Made by a program: the position numbers and the translations under genes. A model generated the notes under the pieces. It was not told the DNA's origin, searched no databases, and saw only the letters and a program-made list of their open reading frames with translations. DNA of 64,000 bases from Aphrocallistes beatrix (Eukaryota > Porifera > Hexactinellida > Sceptrulophora > Aphrocallistidae). The stretch lies in contig OY725504.1 of the NCBI GenBank assembly GCA_963281255.1, positions 2,294,001-2,358,000 of the forward strand, given 5' to 3'. Of the stretch, positions 57,007 through 64,000 are shown piece after piece. Each line of letters opens with the position of its first letter. Positions within the stretch are counted from its first letter, which is position 1.

Positions 57007-58271
57007 ATGACTGAACAAATGCCCCGTGACAAGATTAGTGCAATATACCAGTCCGGCCTTAAGAATGCGATGGATGAATTTCGTCGTACACGCATCCCAA
57101 AGAACACGGTTTATCGACCAATTTCTAACCTGAAAGCCGAAGTTTCAATTAAAAGAAAGGAGGGTTCTGGAAAAGGCAGAGTTATCAACAAGAACGATAA
57201 TATTTCTCTTGACAAACTTGCTCGAAACCATAGACAGATGTCTATTAGGAAGTTAACGAGCAAATTCAACACCACCCAGTCGAATACATACTCCTGGGAG
57301 ACTGCAGGAGTATGTGAGACAGCGTCTCAAGAGGCCGGGACACATCCGAAAGGTTGTCAAGTCAATTCCATTCCTCACACAGTGAGACGCGTGTCTTGGG
57401 CAAAAGATAACAAAGCCACAGATTGGGAGAGGTCGTTATCAATGAAGAAATGTCAATTTGGTTGTCACAAGGCAATATCTGACTATGGTGCAGGAGTGAC
57501 GAACACCCAGTAAAACCCACCTCCAAGCACCTACCGAAACTTTATGTTGGGGTGCCTTTTCTACTCGTGGCACGTTTCCATTGAAGATCTTTAGGGAGAA
57601 TTTGACTGAATTGGGCTATAATCGTACCCTAAACGAGTGCTTGATTGCTCAGAGTCAAGTTCTGTATCCAGATGGTTGAATTTTTCAGGAGGACAATGAT
57701 CCAAAACATACCTCAGGCCCGGCGGAAGTGGTGGGGCCGATTGGGCCCGGACCCGACCCAAAATTCCGGCCCGACGGAAGCGGTCGGGCCAATAGGGCCC
57801 TGACCCGACAAAAAATTGAGCTCGAATATTTATGTCGATAACGATTTGTCTGTATCTAGCGCATGCTGTTTACATTGGAGCTCGGCGAACACGTGTGTAT
57901 ACGTGTGTATAGTAAGCATTAAATATTTCCTATCTGAATCAGGAAATACTGTTAAAAAGCAAAAAAATAATTTTTAGCTTTGGGCCCGACCAAATGAAAA
58001 GTGCTTCCGCCGGGCCTGTACCTCCAAGATTGCCAAGGATTTCATGCGGAAGGAGGGTATAATCAGAATGGATTGGCCTGCGTGTTGCCCGAATCTCAAT
58101 CCAATTGAAAACCTATGGGCCTGGATAAAAATGCAGCTTAATTTGAGATCTCCCAGGAATCTTGGACAGCTTGAGAAGGGTCTTAATGAAGTCTGGGAAA
58201 CAATTTCAATTGAATATTTGAGGATATATTGGGAGTATGAAGAAAAGGGTAGTTTTAGTAAAGAAGAGTAA
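57007..58271 (+). pseudogene. Tc1-like transposase, frameshifted and interrupted
   Basis: The N-terminal helix-turn-helix part (IPKNTVYRPISNLK, EGSGKGRV) reads from 57007. Frames shift near 57430 and again near 57530, where the first catalytic region is degraded (INEEMSIWLSQGNI in place of the FSDES-type motif). WGAFSTRGTFPLK, FQEDNDPKHTS (second Asp) and DWPACCPNLNPIENLWAWIK (final Glu, D34E type) remain. A hAT MITE interrupts at 57715, inside the NDPKHTSKIAKDF segment. Confidence 0.87.
57715..58018. mobile_element. hAT-like MITE in the Tc1 gene
   Basis: The ends AGGCCCGGCGGAAG and, inverted, the same sequence are perfect. The flanks share TACCTC (57709-57714 and 58019-58024), probably the remnant of an 8-bp duplication with two changed bases. 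It is GC-rich at both ends. Confidence 0.75.
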
Positions 58272-58326
58272 TGGTCACAATATTAAATACTAGTGGATAT
58301 TATATTGTAGTCGTGTGTTTTGAATA

Positions 58327-58810
58327 TACAGTACCCGGACAAAAGTATTCGACCACCACGAAAACATACAAATATAATTAAATCGGATCTATTCATAAAG
58401 GAATATGCACTCAAACAGAAAGAAATAGTCTATTTTTGATTTCAGATTCGTAAACTACACATTCAAATTACTAATTTTTTAAACTTTTACATAAATACTT
58501 ATTCTTATTTTGAAAATTATCAGCCACTTCGTGTCACTAATTGCAATCATATATAATGACCATGACTCGGGACAAGTAGCATCAAGTATCAAAGATAGAT
58601 ATTTATAATTTTGGGAGTTAGTAATTGAGTTGAAGATCAAAATTGTGAGTAATTAGAATATAGAAATACTTTACGACCAGAACCTGTTTTCTTATTGGTA
58701 TTTCCACCATTACGGAGCTTTTGAACCTGTCTATAGACCGTCGCTCGCGATATTCCAAGGTTCTCCACATGCTTCAAGATCTCAGAAGTTTTTTGTCCAC
58801 TCTTGATATA
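58327..58810 (-). pseudogene. Tc1-type element remnant: terminal arm plus transposase N-terminus
   Basis: 58327-58660 starts CAGTACCCGGACAAAAGTAT and resembles one arm of the foldback family. At 58660-58810 the minus strand encodes a Tc1-like N-terminal DNA-binding part (KSGQKTSEILKHVENLGISR, ATVYRQVQKLRNGG). The rest of the transposase is missing and an M1 copy begins at 58806. Confidence 0.75.
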
Positions 58811-59157
58811 TACAAGCGCGCTTCGCTTGCTTGAGCTGCGGGGCTGGCGGACACTTCGTGTCCGCCGGAGGATCCCTTCGGTCGCCTGAAGGTGACATTG
58901 GTTAATTATAAGGGAGATAACATCTCTAAATATGTCCATCTTAGTTTTAAAATCGATATCACCCGAAAAATTACCAAATTTGTCAATTTTTAAAATTTTG
59001 ATGAGTAATGATGACATCATAACAAAGTGATGAGTCATCATTTTTTTGATGATAGTTGCAGCATATGTGAGGTATGTTAGTATACATAATCTATTAAAAT
59101 TTCAGCCTTCTATCTCTTATAATGGCTGAGTTATGCCCGAATAACTGTGTTGCTTAA
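58806..59157 (+). repeat. M1 copy truncated by a TTAA element
   Basis: Starts ACAAGCGCGCTTCGCTTGCT and runs to GTGTTGCTTAA, where the TTAA element begins. The rest of M1 is not found on the far side. Confidence 0.8.
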
Positions 59158-60870
59158 GGATACCGCCCTCGAAAAATCTTGACTGGCGTAAAAAAAAACT
59201 GCAAAATGTTTTATTGCTAATTTTATTGTATTACTGATCGGTCCACCATCTGATAGCACTATTTGGACGGCATTTTTTTGTATTTTTTGCGAAATAACCC
59301 CCTAAAGTTTAGCGCTAATAAAAATTGAAAATTATTAGAGGATTTTGACTCATTTACCAGTTAGTTTTTAACTTATTTGATATTTTTTTAATGATATGAA
59401 CCTTCACATTGTATTAGCACCTTTGGAAATTATAAAACACAAAGATTTAAAAGAATGGGCAAATAAAATCCAAACAAAATAGCTCTATAAGGGAGTTCAT
59501 TTATATAATCCTCGGGAAATCGCAAGTTTGATCTCAGATATTTAGCGATCACTGGGTCAGAAATAAAATTCCTTTGTCAAAAAATAAATAATTCTCGACT
59601 TATCATTGATTTAATTGTAATACAAATTCTATGGAGAACTTTGAACCTATTAGAAAATAGCGAATCTAATCATTAAATATGTGTCCAAATTTAGCTATTA
59701 TGCTAAATAGTGAATACAATTGCCGTTAATAATATGTACAGATAGATTGGAGAACTTTTGATAATTATTTTGAAAGTTCTGGCCTTGGACCTCGCAGGTT
59801 CGGTCAAAAACCCCCATTTAGGGTCCAAAAAGAGATATCTCTCTATCTTTATAAATACAAGTCCAGATTCTTAGTTCTCACTTCCTAATATACTTTTTAT
59901 GAGTGTACATATATGATTCTTTGATAATAATTGAACTACACCCTATGGAATGTTAAGTTTTAAATTTTTGTCATATGATGACGTAGCATTTTTCGAAAAT
60001 CCTAACTTCGAAACTAAAAGTCGTAGACTTTCGCTCTAACTTCCTAATATTCTTTTTGGAAGCTTTTTATTCTTTCTAAACTGATAGATTATATTTCGCA
60101 GTGCCAGGAATATGAAATATTATCTCAATTATCTCAAAATATTCGGAGTTAGGGGCCTCAAGGAAATTTGTGGATTTTCAGGGTACTTTTGCTATTTTTG
60201 GTAAATATTTGGCTTTAATATACCTAAATCAGTAGTATGGATGCGAATAAATGTCTGTGGATGCTTATGTGCATTATTAATAACTCGTTTTACATTCTTC
60301 TTAACACCTAAACTTAAAATCTCTATATCTCGGGACTTTAAAATTTCAAAATTGACCGTCTTTACAGAATTATTTCTCAAATTTGGTTTGAGATAGAAGT
60401 TTGAAAATTTCAAGAGTTGTTTCATATCATTAGGCGATGAACGTAGGACCACCATTTTTTGGATATATTCTTTTATTCATGAATTCCCCCAAAAACAGAC
60501 ATTTTTGGCCCTTTTTTTTCGGACACCGATAAAATTTACAATATTTGTCATTTTAACTTTCTTCTGGTCCTATGAAGTTGCAAATATGCTAGACTATCTA
60601 TGATTCGATTTTGGAAGCGTTTGATTCCTTGGTATGTCCTAAACCTATCATTGAGTGCCTAAATTTCTACCATTAAGATGTGCTAGCGGAAAATTAAAAA
60701 AACAGACTTTGAGACACTGTATCTCAAAATCTAGAAATGAGAATCAAAAACGGTTTGGATAGTGCTAGTATTTCTTGATGGAGATACCTCCCCACGCTTA
60801 ACATCTCTTATAGCTCTACTTTCATCGTATGCTGTAATGCAAATCTTATGTTTTTTCGAGGGCGGTATCC
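59158..60870. mobile_element. TTAA-target element, copy 2 (1.71 kb)
   Basis: The ends GGATACCGCCCTCGAAAAA and the inverse are perfect, with TTAA at 59154-59157 and 60871-60874. It aligns with 14508-16442 over most of its length and has a deletion in the first half. No transposase frame, so it is nonautonomous. Confidence 0.87.
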
Positions 60871-60874
60871 TTAA

Positions 60875-61145
60875 GTTGCCAACATCATCCCTGAATAACT
60901 ACACACAACGTGCTTTCTCAATACTCGACCACTTGGAACAAATGATTCTTGAGTCAGATCTGCCTTCTAAACCTTTGGCCCAATGTGTTTTATATCATCT
61001 AACTTCAGAATGGGATGATTCATTTGTTTGTATCAATAACTCAATGATTGGCCGCCAGAAGGTAAATTCCATCATTTCTAATTGCTTTTTGAAGAATTTA
61101 GCTGAAGATGTTAGCGAATCTAAGAGATGGGATCAAGTGCAATAA
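60875..61145 (+). CDS. Unrecognised partial coding frame
   Basis: The frame (LPTSSLNNYTQRAFSILDHL ... VINNS-like ... KRWDQVQ, stop at 61143) begins immediately after the TTAA repeat and is richer in charged and mixed residues than random frames here. It may be the last exon of a gene or of a lost transposon. An apparent start further left (60762) lies inside the TTAA element and is not meaningful. No family recognised. Confidence 0.35.
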
Positions 61146-61491
61146 TTTAAAAGGATTAAGATGAACAATGACAAATAATACTTACAGTTTGAGTTGAACA
61201 ATTTGAATTGACCTTTTGTTACATTACTAACTGTGTTTTGGGCGTAATGTAATAAGTGAAAAGTACTATTATGGGTGCTGATAATTAGTTTATTATTTCT
61301 AAGCAGGATAATTCTCATTATCTTAGGAAAGGTTTTAATTTGTCTTGGAGCACATCACTATACTGTTATATGATTACTAATTTAGTATACGTGATTCATT
61401 TTCTACATTATTTATGTATAATATTGCATGTGGATATTAGTAGTACTACGTACGTATATAATAATACAAGTAATGCTAACGTCATCATTAA

Positions 61492-62682
61492 GGTTGGCCT
61501 TTCATATTGGCATTTTGTTTTTAATCAAAAATTTGCCAAAAGTAGTTTCAAATCATTTTTGGATCACTAAAGGGGTTATAAACATTAATTTCAATTTTAA
61601 GCTAAAATTTCGCCACTTAGAGCCACTTGTACCACCTGGAGTCACTTAAAAAGGACACATTTTTGAAACGGAAAGTCTCATATCCATAACTTCTTTGAAC
61701 CATGTCAGATCATCATTTTAATGCTAAATTCGTACTCAGCACTAAATTTCAAGCAATTTGATATATATATTGGACACATTTGGAGAAATTATTTGACTGC
61801 AGGTTCCTAGCAACGGCCAGGAATGTGGAAAAATTCCTGGCCGTTGCTATGTACAAACATCCAAAAAATTATCTAAATATGGTCAATATATATATCAAAT
61901 TGCTGGAAATTTAGTGCTGAGCACGAATTTAGTATTGAAATGATTATCTGACACGGTTCAAAGAAGTTATTGATCTCGGATTCCAGCGGACACTATCGAG
62001 TGTGTTTATTTTTCGGTTGCCAGTCATCAATGACCAGTTTTTTACACTTTTGATGGAAAAATTTTTGATATACCATATTTTGAAGTTAAGTACTGCTATA
62101 AGCTGTCGAAAAGGATATGTGCATGTTATTTAATATTCCAAAGCAGTTAAAACTAATGGAAATTGAGGTACATATATAAATATTTTCTAAATTCTATTTT
62201 CTGAGACTTTTTTTTCAGCAATTATAAAGGTGATAACTTTTTGGAAATTCAACATAAGGGCGAAAACTCAACGGTTTCTGATAGATCTCGAAGAGTAGAA
62301 CTTAATGAACTGACATATTTTGATAACACAAATAAAAAGAGAATTATGAAAAAAATAGTGTCAAAATTAGTAAAAATAACATTCTTTTGTTGTTTTGGTC
62401 TGAATTTTTAACAATTTTCAAAATTTCAAAAATCTGTCTGTTCATTAGTTAGATCATCGATTTATGAATGAATCTTTAAAGTTTCTAAAGGATTGTTAGC
62501 ATATTGTGTCTGATTTCTTTCTTGTAAAATGACCAAATTTTTTCAAAAAGATTTTTATCTGTTGCAATATTTCAATTATTAATGTATTTTTGCAGATAAC
62601 TCTGCGATTCAAATCTGGACTGAAAAATTTAAATCAATCGGTTGAAAAAGTCAAAAGTTAGCTATTCTAGGAAATGCCAACC
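61492..62682. mobile_element. TTAA-target element E, uninterrupted copy (1.19 kb)
   Basis: The ends are GGTTGGCCTTTC and, inverted, GGTTGGCATTTCC, flanked by TTAA (61488-61491 and 62683-62686). It is inverted relative to 28662-31467 and lacks its inner insertion. The core has a strong hairpin (GGCCAGGAATGT ... ATTCCTGGCC, 61817-61848). Confidence 0.85.
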
Positions 62683-62949
62683 TTAAATGGCGCCTAAACT
62701 ACTTACCCACAAACGTGGAAAACCTAAAAATGGTTCCACTGGATTCTCCATAACTTAATACCTTATACAAAAATCAAATTTGTTGTTGTATGAAGCATAT
62801 TTTGGCCTAGAGCGGGAATTAGAAACTGGCCTCTTCATTTTATGGCCTTCTCGGTAACATATATAGCCGTATATTAAGTAGGCCATGAGCACATGCATAG
62901 TTATTACATATTTTATGGAAAATTTTAAAAACAAATTTCCCGCTTACGA

Positions 62950-63720
62950 AACGGATAACTAACCTTGCTGGTGAATTCTTTCCCTTGGCCATGCTGACAT
63001 ACTTACGGAAACCGAAAGTGAGGTAGAAGCTTAACAACTCAGCTACAACCTCCGTGCTAGTTCCTGTTTTGAGTAGATGCGCAATGACGAATTTGCTGAA
63101 ATACATACAACGAAGAGTAGTGTTTGTATCCCAATTCATTTTCAGGCATTTCTACGAATAAATCAATGCCAATGTGCTGCCATGGCCGCTCGGGGGGATG
63201 ATAGGTTGCGGTTGTTGAATCTCCTCTAACAATAATGCTATGACTTGACCTGTAGGAAATCCCCAAAATAATCAGACATAATAATAGAAGAATGAATCAT
63301 TTAAGATGTAAACAAAAAGGAAATTGTACAATATGCTGATACATTCTGCCCCAAAGTAGTTTTGCTGTATAGAAACTGACATGCCGTTGATTCTTGGGTG
63401 GTCGATGTGATAATCTTCGAGGATCTTAGGGACCTCTGATTTCACTCCACGCTCCATTATGCCTCGTTTACTCCGAATAATCTAAAAAGTGAAGGGACAT
63501 CAAAAGTGAAATTGAATTTTACGACTGGATTACCCACTCACAGTTATGACCAGATAAAAAATAATTGATAAATTGTAAAGCTTACCATGTATAACCTTTC
63601 GCCTTCAACTCCAAAATGTGAGGCTTTCCGTCGTAAATCATCCCATGCATATCTTGAATTTTCAATTTCTACCCGGATATGCACCAGCCAGGAGATATTG
63701 AGTGAGGTTCTTATGTTTAT
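62950..63720 (-). pseudogene. Second Ginger1 transposase fragment
   Basis: Minus-strand exons match the first three exons of the 49705 gene. YAWDDLRRKASHFGVEGERL ends at a GTAAGC donor at the same place as the other copy. VPKILEDYHIDHPRINGM (exon 2) is frameshifted. PPERPWQHIGIDLFVEMPEN with ELGYKH (first Asp) is followed by a frameshift into SKFVIAHLLKTGTS. The conserved intron positions confirm the family. No ends were found. Confidence 0.82.
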
Positions 63721-63785
63721 GAACTTCCATTTGAAAAGAGTAAACACACAAATAAAATATGTGCAGAGGCAATTATAGATAACTT

Positions 63786-63925
63786 ATCCTTACTATTAAA
63801 ACTCGATTAACAGATCAAAATGTCGATTCATCATGGAATTATGACGTCATTGTCACCTTTTTTATAATTAGAAATTTCAGCTTTTCGACTTTGACTCAGC
63901 CATTTTAAGTGATATAATTTTTATA
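63786..63925. repeat. M1 terminus joined to inverted M1 body
   Basis: CCTTACTATTAAAACTCGAT is followed directly by the minus-orientation body (CATCATGGAATTATGACGTC), with the (TA)n and middle deleted. Confidence 0.75.
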
Positions 63926-63934
63926 AAATGTATA

Positions 63935-64000
63935 CAGGTAACCCTCGCCGTTCGCGGGTTTGCCATTCGCGACTCGTTCCCTAGACTATTCGCGGTTTTC
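63935..64000 (+). mobile_element. Left end of a pogo/Tigger-like element, cut by the window
   Basis: CAGGTAACCCTCGCCGTTCG then CGGGTTTGCC...ATTCGCGGTTTTC after TA resembles the CAGT.AACCCTCG..ATTCGCGG termini of Tigger-type elements. The remainder lies outside the window. Confidence 0.6.

Overview
The window is A+T-rich eukaryotic nuclear DNA. Genes carry GT-AG introns of tens to several hundred bases, and no bacterial-style operon is visible. The transposon mix (KDZ, Ginger1, Ty3/gypsy, mariner/Tc1, hAT with ZBED-like ends, a Mutator-like transposase, TTAA-target elements and a tRNA-derived SINE) suggests an invertebrate animal genome. I cannot name the species. Nearly everything recognisable is mobile DNA. 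Only two long reading frames (18900-20696 and 36153-36668) are plausible host genes, and I recognise neither.

Layout. 1-814: edge of a dispersed repeat (called M1 here) fused to a USPL1-like peptidase fragment. 1303-6173: a Ty3/gypsy retrotransposon with short LTRs, broken by stops, frameshifts and a SINE. Its primer-binding site is an exact 14-nt complement of its own LTR. 8486-18349: a nest of elements. M1 is split by a pogo-like element, which is split by an 8.9-kb KDZ transposon (9267-18133) bounded by an 8-bp target duplication. The KDZ unit encodes a Ulp1-like protease with a PHD finger on + and a spliced KDZ transposase on -. It has itself received a TTAA element, a pogo-like MITE and a gypsy remnant. 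18900-20696: the 598-codon unknown frame. 21296-27050: three M1 copies, foldback elements, a dead mariner and a dead hAT. 28658-31471: TTAA-target elements nested in one another. 31772-33841: a Mutator-like transposase with PHD finger, split by a hAT MITE. 35524-35950: minisatellite. 36153-36668: putative membrane protein exon. 37984-49207: mostly repeats plus a dead mariner. 49208-56907: a second nest, in which M1 is split by a hAT MITE, which is split by a 7.0-kb Ginger1 transposon (49356-56363). Its multi-exon gene fuses a gypsy-like integrase to an OTU protease, and a hAT copy interrupts it. 57007-64000: dead Tc1, a second TTAA element, another TTAA-family copy, a second Ginger1 fragment and repeat ends.

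Main messages. (1) Insertions can be dated relative to one another, and two have an uninterrupted related copy in the same window that reads as the empty site: KDZ in the pogo-like repeat, and a TTAA element in its own relative. (2) Unrelated transposons here carry ubiquitin/SUMO-type cysteine proteases (USPL1-like, Ulp1, OTU) and PHD fingers. (3) The M1 repeat disperses a conserved pair of bZIP-type motifs (TGACGTCA followed by TGAGTCA). (4) Four hAT-like MITEs lie in transposase genes of other families, and deleting element plus one 8-bp repeat restores the reading frame in at least two. All family names come from motif reading by eye; no database search was possible.
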